The notes under the pieces are model-generated. The model did not search any database. It was not told the DNA's origin and saw only the letters and a list, made by a program, of their open reading frames with translations. This document shows positions 1-8,458 of a stretch of 64,000 nt of DNA, one piece after another (position 1 is the stretch's first letter; the number at the start of each line of letters is the position of its first letter). The stretch comes from CAZOEL01 sp964578835. GTDB lineage: Bacteria; Desulfobacterota; Syntrophobacteria; Syntrophobacterales; Syntrophobacteraceae. The translations under genes and the position numbers were made by a program. The stretch spans positions 23,896 through 87,895 of the forward strand of contig CAZOEL010000020.1 of NCBI GenBank assembly GCA_964578835.1. Reading direction: 5' to 3'.

Positions 1-106
1 CAACAAGCTAATCTGATTAGATTTCAGCAACTTATACATCTCAACCTTCACAGACGGGCGGCGGCAATTTGCGAGAGTAAAACACAGTCCGTTTGGGCTT
101 TCGACC

Positions 107-2239
107 TTACTTTGAGCCCAAGCTCTCTTCGATGGCTTGCAGGAGCATGTCCCAGTTCAAGGGTTTTGAGAGCACCATATCAATGCCCACCTTCTGCAGC
201 TCTTTCTCATCTACATGATCGCCCCAGCCGGTGATGAGGATCACCGGCGCTTTGGCGTTTTTGAGCTTGGCCTTGCCCGCCACTTCCCACCCGCTCACGC
301 CGGGCATGCCGAGGTCGGTCAAAACGAGGTCGAAGCGCTCCGATTCAAGGAGCTCGAGCGCGTCTTCCCCCCGGCTCACCGCGGCCACTTTGTGACCTTT
401 GAGGCGCAGCATGTCTCGAAATATACCCAGTATTTCTTCGCTGTCCTCGACGAGGAGTATTTTTCTCGAGAAGCCGTTCTCTTCTTGATTTGAAGCGGAC
501 TCTTCTTTTGCTCTCTCTTGCGCCTTTGGAAGTCTGATCATGAAGACAGAGCCTTTGCCCGGCTTGCTCTTCACCTGCAGCTCGCCGTTGCTGCGCGCAA
601 CAAGACCCCAGCAGACGCTCAATCCCAGCCCCGAATTCTCTACTCCTTTAGTCGTGTAGAACGGATCGAAGACCCTTTTCATCACCCCTTCGCTCATGCC
701 TATTCCCGTATCGGCGACCTCAATCATCACCTGATCCTCCAGGCGTTGGCTTCTTATGGTGATGGCTCCTCCCAGAGGCATAGCATCCAGGGCATTGAAA
801 ATCATATTCATCAATATCTCTCGAAGGTCGGATGCCTGGATGGACGCCATGCATTTCGGCTCGAGATCGAGATCGAGATCCACCTTATGGCCGTGCTTCT
901 CCGCCGCGTCTTTCCAGCGCGGGCGTGTGAGCTCAACCGTGTCCTTTATCGCCTCGCTTACATCGGTCACTTCATGGATGAGGTCAATTTCCCTGTCGCG
1001 CGCCGTGAGGCGCTGGAGCCTACGGACCGTATTGGCGCCGTCATGGACGGCCTTTTCCATGCTTTGCAGCCTGCGCACGCTCTCCTCATCCGTTGTTCGG
1101 GGAAGAATGAGCTGAATGTTGCCAAGGATAGCCATGAGGAGGTTGTTGAAATCATGGGCCACGCCTCCAGCCATCGTGCCGAGGGCGACAAGCTTCTCTC
1201 TTTGAAGATCTTTCTTGATGAGGGACATTCTCTTGGTCATATCGTTGACCAGAAAGATATAGCCCAGAGCTTGCCCTTCCGGGCCGGTCAGGCGGGAAAG
1301 AAAAACATCGGCAATGCATATCGCGCCCCCCGAGTCAACGAGATGGGCATCCCGGAGCTCGACTTGATCGGAGCCGGAAATGGCGCTCAGGAGATCGGAA
1401 AAGACCTGAGCGTCTCTAAACAATACGGCTGGGGAACGCCCTTCGATTTCCGCCGAAACGGCCCCGAGAAAACGCTCCAAGGTCTTATTGATCTTTGTCA
1501 CCCTGAGGCTTGCGTCCAGGAGGGCTATCCCTTGAGGCGTCTGGCTCAGGAGGGCGTCGGATGAGAGATGGCTCGAGCCGGACGATTCCCTGTTCTCACT
1601 GGAAGTCTCCATGACCGGACATTCTTCAGTCTTTGATTCTTTAGAGGGGAAGCCATGGAGGAAAGAGCCGATCGTTCTGCCGAGCAACTCCCAGTTGCGT
1701 CGCAACTGAGGAGAAAACGCATGAGGATGACACATCCCGATATTGAGCACTCCGAAATGGAGCATGGGCAAAGAGGCCAGGGAGACTAACCGATTTGCGG
1801 CGTCTCTGGTGGGAAGAACGGCTTCTTCCCGGAAGTCTTCGATGAAAACGGGCGCCTCGGCTTTGAATGTCTGCGCAGCGATGCCTTCGACAAAAGCAAA
1901 GCTCGACACGGCGGAAGAACTATCCCGCGGCGCTTGGACTCCCAGCAAATCTTCCAAGGCGTATGCCGCGGCGAGCATGAGCCGGTTCTCTCGTTCATTC
2001 CAAAGGAATACCGAGCAACTCTCAAAATCGGTCTCTTCGATGATGATGCGCGCAATGTTCGCGCAGGCTTCCTCGAGGCTCGTCCTTGTCCCCTGCGTCA
2101 GCAACTCCACGAGGCGCTGCATCGTGGCGATATATTGCGACATATGTTCGTGTTCGCCTTGCGCGGTGAGAAGGCCCTGCCTGATAATGTCGTCAGTCAA
2201 ATTGCTTTTCTTATTCCGGCTCATCGCAGTATATTCCAT
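107..2239 (-). CDS. GAF-PAS hybrid sensor histidine kinase with C-terminal receiver
   Basis: A 710-residue cytosolic two-component kinase with no membrane segment. Domains in order: a GAF-like domain (about 35-180), a PAS domain (about 225-345), a dimerisation/phospho-acceptor region with the GGVAHDFNN H-box (His about 362), an HATPase_c domain with its N box and the GxGLGLS lid motif, and a receiver domain (last 120 residues) with the acceptor Asp in LVLTDLGMPG. The ATG at 2239 is chosen because GGAGG lies 10 bases upstream; an ATG at 2224 overlaps the previous stop as ATGA and is the alternative. The gene overlaps the HDOD gene at 2221-3081, so the two are surely co-transcribed. Input signal and output target are not visible; no DNA-binding regulator is adjacent. 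Confidence 0.9.
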   Translation of the reverse strand: MEYTAMSRNKKSNLTDDIIRQGLLTAQGEHEHMSQYIATMQRLVELLTQGTRTSLEEACANIARIIIEETDFESCSVFLWNERENRLMLAAAYALEDLLGVQAPRDSSSAVSSFAFVEGIAAQTFKAEAPVFIEDFREEAVLPTRDAANRLVSLASLPMLHFGVLNIGMCHPHAFSPQLRRNWELLGRTIGSFLHGFPSKESKTEECPVMETSSENRESSGSSHLSSDALLSQTPQGIALLDASLRVTKINKTLERFLGAVSAEIEGRSPAVLFRDAQVFSDLLSAISGSDQVELRDAHLVDSGGAICIADVFLSRLTGPEGQALGYIFLVNDMTKRMSLIKKDLQREKLVALGTMAGGVAHDFNNLLMAILGNIQLILPRTTDEESVRRLQSMEKAVHDGANTVRRLQRLTARDREIDLIHEVTDVSEAIKDTVELTRPRWKDAAEKHGHKVDLDLDLEPKCMASIQASDLREILMNMIFNALDAMPLGGAITIRSQRLEDQVMIEVADTGIGMSEGVMKRVFDPFYTTKGVENSGLGLSVCWGLVARSNGELQVKSKPGKGSVFMIRLPKAQERAKEESASNQEENGFSRKILLVEDSEEILGIFRDMLRLKGHKVAAVSRGEDALELLESERFDLVLTDLGMPGVSGWEVAGKAKLKNAKAPVILITGWGDHVDEKELQKVGIDMVLSKPLNWDMLLQAIEESLGSK

Positions 2240-3081
2240 AGCAGATCCGCCTCCACGCGAATGCCCGCAAGCGCCGCTTGATGCTCTTCCCACTCCTCTT
2301 CCACTATGAGAAGACTCTTGCAGTAGGAAAGAGTGATCTCATCGGAAAGCAATTCGGGATACTCATGTGAATTAGCCAGTATATCGGCCAGGCTGACAAG
2401 CGTTGCCTCCACCCTGTAGGACGGGCTTTTTTCCGGCATGTGGTGAAACTCTATCACTCTTTGGAAATCTTCCGGAAGAGCCCATCGAATGGCGATCCAT
2501 TTGCCGATGAGCTCATGCCTGACGCTGCAACCGCTTTCCACAAAGCGGAAAGGGGCTTTCCTCTGCGTCGCGATGCGCATCATCGCCCGGTATTGCTCGG
2601 TCAGGTAAAGAGCCATCGCATACTTGCCAAGATCATGGAGGAGACCAAGAGAATAGGCGTGATCCTTTTTAATCCACGGTCGACTTTTGGCCATGAGGGC
2701 CGAAGCCTTCGCAGTTATGAAAGAATGCTTCCAGAACCCTTCGCGCTCCGAAGCGCTTAGACCCTTATCAATGGCCAAGAAATCCTTGAGGAGCGCGCAA
2801 AGACAGATAGAGCGAGTTTCCGTCAGTCCGATTATGGCTATGGCCCTGGATACGGTCTGGACCTTGCCCCGGAAGCCGTAATATGAAGAATTCGCCACGC
2901 GCAGGACTTTCGCGGTAAGCGCCTGGTCAAACCCTATGATGCTTTCAAGATCATTCGGCGTGGCGCTGTCTTCATGCAGAATCCGAAGCAATTGCTGCAG
3001 CGCCATCGGTTGAACGGAAAGATCTTTGATTCGGGAAACCAGATAATGAACCTCTTGCTCATCCAAAGCGTGCAGAGGCAT
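2221..3081 (-). CDS. HDOD-domain signalling protein
   Basis: A 286-residue protein made almost entirely of one HDOD domain, an HD-related fold that usually serves as a non-enzymatic signalling or scaffold module beside two-component and c-di-GMP systems. Visible marks are the FDQALTAKVLRVANSSYYG segment near residue 50, the region around HSFITAKASALM, and GLLHDLGKYA near residue 150. It opens a two-gene operon with the hybrid kinase at 107-2239, whose start lies inside its 3' end. The start is supported by GAGGAG 9 bases upstream of the ATG. HDOD proteins next to a kinase often read out or tune that kinase; this is inference here. Confidence 0.88.
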   Translation of the reverse strand: MPLHALDEQEVHYLVSRIKDLSVQPMALQQLLRILHEDSATPNDLESIIGFDQALTAKVLRVANSSYYGFRGKVQTVSRAIAIIGLTETRSICLCALLKDFLAIDKGLSASEREGFWKHSFITAKASALMAKSRPWIKKDHAYSLGLLHDLGKYAMALYLTEQYRAMMRIATQRKAPFRFVESGCSVRHELIGKWIAIRWALPEDFQRVIEFHHMPEKSPSYRVEATLVSLADILANSHEYPELLSDEITLSYCKSLLIVEEEWEEHQAALAGIRVEADLLWNILR

Positions 3082-3468
3082 GTTTCAATTCTCCTCGTAA
3101 AGTAAGAACCCCGAACTGGAAGCTGAAAGCCGGAATAGCCATAACTTGACGCACCTTACATTACATTATTTGTCGGCCATTTATGTTACGATATATATAT
3201 CGGCGAAAGCTCCTGATTTCATGAGCGGTAGATTTCTGGGTCTATTGCGTAAAATGCCTTTGCAGGCTCACCCATAGTAGAAAAGATAGCGACGATTGAT
3301 GGACCGCTTTTCACAAAGTGATTGTTTACGCTTCGAAGGAAGAGTACGCTAATAGCGTGACTTCAGAAGCTCCCGTTTCTCCTGTCGGATTATCGGGAGA
3401 GCGACTGCACGCTTTGGCGGTTTTCCTTTTCAACAACGTTCGGTTACTGAAGCAGGCGAAAAAAGGGG
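3082..3468. other. Intergenic region between divergent genes, no gene seen
   Basis: This 387-bp stretch separates the HDOD-kinase operon (minus) from the AcuA-like gene (plus). It is AT-rich around 3140-3205, contains TTGACG at 3146-3151 on the plus strand and the 14-bp palindrome CGATATATATATCG at 3189-3202. No convincing -10 box lies at the right distance. It probably carries promoters for both directions. A short open frame around 3318-3503 has no ribosome-binding site or family signature and runs into the next gene in another frame, so it is not called. Confidence 0.5.
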
Positions 3469-4098
3469 ATGCATGTGAGAGGGGAGATTATCATAGAAGG
3501 TGAGAAAGGGGATGTGCTCGTACGCGCTTTTGCCCCGCCAGAGGAGATTCGGCGTCTTCATTTCGATCGACAGTTCAGCGTGCACACCCATTACAAATCC
3601 CTTTACACGAGAAAGGACAGCCTCATCAAGAGAGCCTCTCAGGAAGAAGCCAATGTAGTCGTCGCTCTTGACAACACGGGAAACATCATCGGCTTCGGCG
3701 TCCTGGCCTATCCCAGTCCTCACGAACGTTGGGCGCAGCTCAAGCCCAGAGTGATGATGGAAGTCATTGCTATCGAAGTAAGCCGCGAATGGCGATCGTA
3801 CAATATCGGGAACGCGGTTGTCGAAGCGATGCTGTCTCATCCCAAGAGAGAAGAGAAAATACTTTATCTTGTCGGCTATTTTTGGACTTGGGACCTGGAG
3901 GGATCGAAGAAGCCCGCATCCGAGTACAAGAAAATGATGATCCGTCTGTTCAAGCCCTTTGGCTTCATTGAATACAAGACCAACGAGCCCAACATCTGTC
4001 TGAGCCCGGATAATCTTTTCATGGCGCGCGTAGGAAGTGAGGTCCCGGTCAAGATCCAGGATGATTTCAAATGGCTTTGTTTTGGAATCACCCCATAA
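3469..4098 (+). CDS. AcuA-type GNAT N-acetyltransferase
   Basis: A 209-residue GNAT-fold enzyme that resembles Bacillus AcuA along most of its length. Marks are VVVALDN then YPSPHERW (about 60-90), the acetyl-CoA-binding segment EVSREWRSYNIGNAVVEAML (about 105-125), YFWTWDLEGSKK (about 140-152) and a C-terminal NLFMARVG. AcuA acetylates the catalytic lysine of AMP-forming acyl/acetyl-CoA synthetases and switches them off. Three such synthetases lie in this window (14167, 17047, 25236), each with the target lysine, so a regulatory link is plausible but inferred. The start is uncertain: AAGGGG directly abuts the ATG at 3469, while the GTG at 3475 has it at a normal 6-base spacing, so the GTG may be the true start. 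It is monocistronic and convergent with the next gene. Confidence 0.8.
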   Translation: MHVRGEIIIEGEKGDVLVRAFAPPEEIRRLHFDRQFSVHTHYKSLYTRKDSLIKRASQEEANVVVALDNTGNIIGFGVLAYPSPHERWAQLKPRVMMEVIAIEVSREWRSYNIGNAVVEAMLSHPKREEKILYLVGYFWTWDLEGSKKPASEYKKMMIRLFKPFGFIEYKTNEPNICLSPDNLFMARVGSEVPVKIQDDFKWLCFGITP

Positions 4099-4254
4099 CG
4101 GCAGCTTCTTCAAGATGCGGCTTCGTTGTAGCACACGCCGCAAGGCTAGCCTGCCAAGCCATCCATCTCGGCAGTCTTCTCCGAGAAGCCCGGATGAAGG
4201 CCTTGCCGGCATCCCGACGGGCGCTTCATCCAGACTCCTTTTTCTCCATTTGCC

Positions 4255-5274
4255 TTACTTGCCAAAAGAACAGACCGGATACCTGCAATCGGAGCAGTTG
4301 GAGCAAAACCCTCCATGCCCCATTGCGACGATATCGTCCCTCGTCACCTGCTCGCCTGCGAGGAGACGGGGAATAACCAGATCGAAGATGCTCGCTTTGT
4401 GGTACATCACGCAACCTGGCAGACCAACGACAGGAACGCTTCCAATGTAGGCGAGCATGAACATGGCTCCGGGAAGCACCGGCGCGCCATAGGTGATGAC
4501 CTCTCCCCCTGCGGCTCTTATGCTGTAGGGCGTCTGATCGTCCGGATCGACCGACATCCCGCCCGTCACAGCGATCATTTGGACTCCCTTGTCGAGAAAG
4601 CCGCGTATGGCTTTCACCGTCATGTCGACATCGTCCGACACCAGCTCCTGTCCTATGACCTCGCTGCCCAACTCCGCAAACTTGGCTTTTACTATCGGCC
4701 CGAACTTGTCCTGTATGCGTCCGCGAAATATCTCGTTGCCGGTTGTAACAAGGCCCACTTGAAAAGCCTGAAATGGCTTCATCTCGACAATGGGATAATG
4801 GCGACGGCAGATTTCCTCCACCCTCAGCACCTTCTCTTCCGCTACGGCAAGAGGAATCACGCGCGTTCCGGCGACGGCGCGCCCGATTTCGACCGTCTGA
4901 TTCGTGTGAAGGGTTGAGAAGACAATCTCCTCAATGGAGTTCATCTCGTAGAGAGCCTGAACATCGACCTTGAGCAATCCCTTGGCGGTCGCCACAATGC
5001 TCACCTTTCCTTCTGTCGGATCGGAAAACTGCAAGCCCTTGCCGACGGCGGCCCGAGCCATTCGCAATGCGGCGTCATTCTCGTGAACAAGGCCCTTCTC
5101 CAGGTCGAGCACATACACATACTCTTTTCCAATTTCCAGGAAGGCTTGAACATCCTCCTCCTTGATCACATGGCCTTTCCTGAAGGCCGGGCCTTTGAAC
5201 TCTCCGGGCACGATACGCGTAACGTCATGACCCAGCACCATTCCAACCGCTTTCTGAATCGCTACTTTTTCCAT
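4255..5274 (-). CDS. Molybdopterin-binding protein (MoeA/MogA-like) with C-terminal Cys motif
   Basis: A 339-residue protein with a MoCF-type molybdopterin-binding domain (about 170-310): LVTTGNEIFRGRIQD, then AVTGGMSVDPDDQTP and VVGLPGCVMYHKASIFD, the usual pterin-binding glycine loops. The N-terminal half resembles the MoeA N-terminal region but is shorter than full MoeA (about 400). It ends in a compact C-x2-C-x2-C-x4-C motif (GGFCSNCSDCRYPVCSFGK) that could hold zinc or an iron-sulfur cluster and is absent from classical MoeA and MogA. Such proteins are often found with molybdoenzymes; NarG (48341) and a molybdenum hydroxylase (27236) are in this window but not adjacent. A role in cofactor insertion or sensing is inference. 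The ATG has only a weak ribosome-binding site. Confidence 0.78.
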   Translation of the reverse strand: MEKVAIQKAVGMVLGHDVTRIVPGEFKGPAFRKGHVIKEEDVQAFLEIGKEYVYVLDLEKGLVHENDAALRMARAAVGKGLQFSDPTEGKVSIVATAKGLLKVDVQALYEMNSIEEIVFSTLHTNQTVEIGRAVAGTRVIPLAVAEEKVLRVEEICRRHYPIVEMKPFQAFQVGLVTTGNEIFRGRIQDKFGPIVKAKFAELGSEVIGQELVSDDVDMTVKAIRGFLDKGVQMIAVTGGMSVDPDDQTPYSIRAAGGEVITYGAPVLPGAMFMLAYIGSVPVVGLPGCVMYHKASIFDLVIPRLLAGEQVTRDDIVAMGHGGFCSNCSDCRYPVCSFGK

Positions 5275-5573
5275 TCGGAGTCTCTCGTTTCAAGTATTTG
5301 GTTGTCGCCCGCCCAGACCGGCGGAAATCATCGTGCGTTTCCAACTTTTCATTTGTCAATTTGGGATGAGATCTATCCGCCCAAAAGCGATGAGCCCAAC
5401 ACCCAATTTTTATTCATTATAATGAACTCAATTAATAATAGATCAGATCGCTATGTCAAGGAATTTATAGATTTACCGTCATAACATAATGAAACAACAC
5501 CCTTTCACATCCACACCGAATTCTATGAAGATTAGGGGCCCGCACCAGCAATGTTCATTCCACTGTATTCTAT
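5275..5573. other. Intergenic, AT-rich, no gene seen
   Basis: About 300 bp between the start of the molybdopterin-binding gene and the end of the YaiI-like gene, both on the minus strand. The part from about 5390 to 5530 is much richer in AT than its surroundings and probably holds the promoter of the molybdopterin-binding gene. No open frame here has a ribosome-binding site or a recognisable product. Confidence 0.4.
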
Positions 5574-6035
5574 CTAAGCGCCACCGCGACGCGTGAGCTT
5601 TGTCAGCTCTCTATCGAAAGCGTCTGAAAACCGCTGCTTATCCTTCTGCGAGAACTGTTTAGGACCGGGAGTCAGCCCGCCTGCTTCGCGAATATCGCGC
5701 ATGAAGTTGCGGATAGAAAGTCGCTCGCGCACGTTCTCAGGCGTAAAGAGCTCCCCGCGGGGGGTGATGACGACCGTTCCTTTGGGAACCAGCACGGACG
5801 CCAGTGGAATGTCCTGAGTTACAGCCAGATCTCCCGCCCCGGCGTGGACAGCTATGTATTCATCCGCAGCTTCGGGCTCGGCGCTGATGCGGACAGTCGA
5901 CACATAGATGCTGTCAGGCGCGCTGATATGCTTGTTGGCCACAAAGACGACGTGAATCCCAAGCCGTTTAGCGGACCGGATGATCAACTCTTTGATCGCG
6001 CCCGGACACGCATCCGCATCCACCCAAATCTTCAT
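5574..6035 (-). CDS. YaiI/YqxD family protein (UPF0178, PIN-like fold)
   Basis: A 153-residue protein of the YaiI/YqxD family, recognised by the N-terminal MKIWVDADACPG, the central GDLAVTQDIPLA and the segment TPRGELFTPENVRERLSIRNF. The family is thought to have a NYN/PIN nuclease-like fold with acidic residues at these positions, but no biochemical role is established. The start at 6035 is fixed by MKIWVDADACPG being the conserved beginning of the family and by GGAGG 8 bases upstream of the ATG. Upstream in-frame codons to 6083 are not part of the family. It stands alone. Confidence 0.88.
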   Translation of the reverse strand: MKIWVDADACPGAIKELIIRSAKRLGIHVVFVANKHISAPDSIYVSTVRISAEPEAADEYIAVHAGAGDLAVTQDIPLASVLVPKGTVVITPRGELFTPENVRERLSIRNFMRDIREAGGLTPGPKQFSQKDKQRFSDAFDRELTKLTRRGGA

Positions 6036-6475
6036 CCTCCGTTCCTCCCAGTCGATTATCGCCAAAACGACCGCATGGCGCACCTTCGATCGTTCGCGCA
6101 GGGCTTTGCGCTGGACAAGGCTATTGTAACTTTTTTTGCTTACAATTCATTGCAGCTTCATGGCGTTTGAGTAAATATTGGAAAGTTCACTGTCTTTACC
6201 TTATAATCGCTTTTTGATTTCGAGGCGCGATGGGAGCTCGCTCGGCGCTGCGAAATTCCTTTCATATACTTTAAGATTTGCAAATGGAAGCTCTGCGTCG
6301 GATTCGCTCATAACAAGCGCTCCGTTGAATGCCGACAAAGACCTCTGGAGCGGCGCTCCGGGGGAACGCTCTTTTTTTATCCACGCAGCGCAACTGGCTG
6401 TTTGTGACATGCTCGCGTTGATACTCCTTTGAATCGATTGTGAAGAATGCTGAAATTCCCTAGAAATGGTGATCT
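6036..6475. promoter_or_regulatory. Divergent intergenic region with candidate promoter for the tandem kinases
   Basis: A 440-bp gap between the YaiI-like gene (minus) and the kinase pair (plus). On the plus strand a perfect TATAAT at 6202-6207 is preceded, with a 17-bp spacer, by TGGAAA at 6179-6184 (4 of 6 matches to the -35 consensus). That would give a leader of roughly 260 nucleotides before the kinase at 6476. No gene is supported in the gap; an open frame near 6178-6432 overlaps this promoter and has no ribosome-binding site. Confidence 0.35.
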
Positions 6476-8455
6476 ATGAAGATAGCGGAAAAGTTGTTTG
6501 CCATAGGCGGCAAGGACAAGAAAAGCGGCAGAAATGAAATCGAAAGAGAGCAGATGGACGGGCAAGGATTTATTTCATCCATTCTGGATTCGATTTCATC
6601 TCCAGTGGCCATTCTTGACGCACAGGAAAGAGTTTTGCGCCTCAACCGGGCTTGCGAGAGAGTGATTGGCTGCTCATCAAAAGATGTCACTGGGAAGCGC
6701 TTCGAGGATCTTTTTCCAGCCTCATCCGAGGTCGAAGGGCGCAAGGAATTCCATGGAAGCGAATCGCAGCAGCGCTCGATTTCCGATGAATGCGAAAACC
6801 GCTGGATAGAGGTGGAGGGGAGCCTCAGACTGCTCGCATGGCGGCGCTCGGCGATTACAGACGATGAGGGCGCGATTGAATACGTGGTCAAGACCGGCGC
6901 CGATGTGACCGACGCCTGGGAGCGCGCCGAGGAGCATCGGCGTCTTCTGACGGCCGTCGAGCAGGCGGCCGAGAGCTTCCTTATTTTAGACAGCAACCGC
7001 GTCATTCGCTATGTCAGCTCCGCCTTTGAAAAACTCACCGGTTACACCCGCGATGAGATCATCAACAGCAAAATCGATTTATTGAAAAGCGAGAAGCAAG
7101 ATAATCTATTCTTCAAAACGATTTGGCAGACTGTCAAGAGAGGCGAAGCTTGGAGCGGCGGCATCATCACGAAGAAAAAGAACGGAGCGCTTGTTGAAAC
7201 GGACACCGTAATTGCGCCGGTAAAGGACTCCACCGGAAACATCAAAAATTATGCGGTCATCAAACAGGAAAAATCGGACGCAGCGAGACTCGAAAAACAG
7301 CTCCGCCAGGCGCAGAAGATGGAGGCGCTGGGCGTGCTGGCTGGAGGAATAGCCCACGATTTCAACAACATACTATTCCCGATAATCGGCTACACAGAAA
7401 TGGCGTTGAGTGAAATCCAGGGAGGGGGCAGCCCGATGGAGCGGAACCTGGGGCAGGTTCTGAAAGCGGCTCATCGCGCCAAGGAGCTCGTCAGACAGAT
7501 CCTGGCCTTCAGCCGGAGAGCCGAGCAGGAGCAAGCGCCCGTTCAGATCAGCCTCATTGTCAAGGAAACGCTTCAATTCCTCAGGGCCTCTTTACCGTCG
7601 ACCATACAGATCCGCCACGATATCGCCCCCGAAGCCGCCAGAGGAACGGTTATCGCCGACCCCACGCAAATCCATCAGGTGCTGATGAACCTTTGCGCCA
7701 ACGCCGCTCATTCCATGCGCGAGAAGGGCGGCCTGCTCGAGGTGAAGCTTGCCGACGTCGAGGTGGATGCAGTGCTCGCCCATCGACACGAGAACCTCGA
7801 GCCGGGCTGCTATTTGAAGCTCACGGTCGCGGATACGGGCCATGGGATGGATCGGGCGACGATGCAGCACATCTTCGAGCCCTACTTCACCACCAAGGAG
7901 CCCGGAGAAGGCACCGGCATGGGACTGGCCGTGATCTACGGAATCGTAAGAAGCTGTCACGGAGTCATTACCGTCGTCAGCGAACCGGGCGTTGGCAGCG
8001 TCTTTGAAATTTTTCTGCCGCTAACCAACGGCGCCAGGATCGATCAGGCCGAAAAGCGGGATCTACCCCACAAGGGACATGGACGAATTCTTTTCGTGGA
8101 TGATGATGAAATAATACTCGATATGGGAAGCCAGATGTTGCGTCGCCTTGGCTATGAAGTCACTCCCAGACAGAGCAGCATAGAGGCTCTCGATACTTTT
8201 CGAAAGGACGCCGAAACGTTCCGGTTGGTCGTGACCGACCAGACCATGCCTCATATGACCGGGTCGGAGCTTGTCGAAGAGCTCCGCCGCATCCGGCCGG
8301 ATATCCCCGTTATTCTATGCACGGGATTCAGCGACTTGATCAATGAGGAAAAAGCCAAGGCCATGGGCATCCAGGGATTTCTCATGAAGCCTTTTGTATC
8401 AAAGCAAGTCGCCGGAGCAATCAGAGATGTTTTGAGCGAAGCAAGTCAAGGATGA
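6476..8455 (+). CDS. PAS-PAS hybrid sensor histidine kinase with C-terminal receiver
   Basis: A 659-residue soluble hybrid kinase: first PAS (about 30-145), second PAS (about 150-270), phospho-acceptor H-box GGIAHDFNNILF (His about 294), HATPase_c with GTGMGLAV, and a receiver (about 535-655) with acceptor Asp in LVVTDQTMPHMTG. No transmembrane segment. The ATG at 6476 has a poor ribosome-binding site; the Met at 6554 is a possible alternative. The next gene, a second kinase, begins 3 bases after its stop, and both share nearly the same H-box region. The receiver here may serve as phosphate sink or relay for the receiver-less partner. The signal is unknown. Confidence 0.9.
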   Translation: MKIAEKLFAIGGKDKKSGRNEIEREQMDGQGFISSILDSISSPVAILDAQERVLRLNRACERVIGCSSKDVTGKRFEDLFPASSEVEGRKEFHGSESQQRSISDECENRWIEVEGSLRLLAWRRSAITDDEGAIEYVVKTGADVTDAWERAEEHRRLLTAVEQAAESFLILDSNRVIRYVSSAFEKLTGYTRDEIINSKIDLLKSEKQDNLFFKTIWQTVKRGEAWSGGIITKKKNGALVETDTVIAPVKDSTGNIKNYAVIKQEKSDAARLEKQLRQAQKMEALGVLAGGIAHDFNNILFPIIGYTEMALSEIQGGGSPMERNLGQVLKAAHRAKELVRQILAFSRRAEQEQAPVQISLIVKETLQFLRASLPSTIQIRHDIAPEAARGTVIADPTQIHQVLMNLCANAAHSMREKGGLLEVKLADVEVDAVLAHRHENLEPGCYLKLTVADTGHGMDRATMQHIFEPYFTTKEPGEGTGMGLAVIYGIVRSCHGVITVVSEPGVGSVFEIFLPLTNGARIDQAEKRDLPHKGHGRILFVDDDEIILDMGSQMLRRLGYEVTPRQSSIEALDTFRKDAETFRLVVTDQTMPHMTGSELVEELRRIRPDIPVILCTGFSDLINEEKAKAMGIQGFLMKPFVSKQVAGAIRDVLSEASQG

Positions 8456-8458
8456 TGC

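Noticed and set aside
518..1564. Long open frame on the plus strand opposite the first kinase
   Set aside because: It lies fully antisense to a clear kinase gene, has no domain signature and owes its length to GC-rich codon use in the real gene.
3189..3202. Palindrome CGATATATATATCG upstream of the AcuA-like gene
   Set aside because: Mostly an alternating AT run, self-complementary by nature; no second copy or regulator seen.
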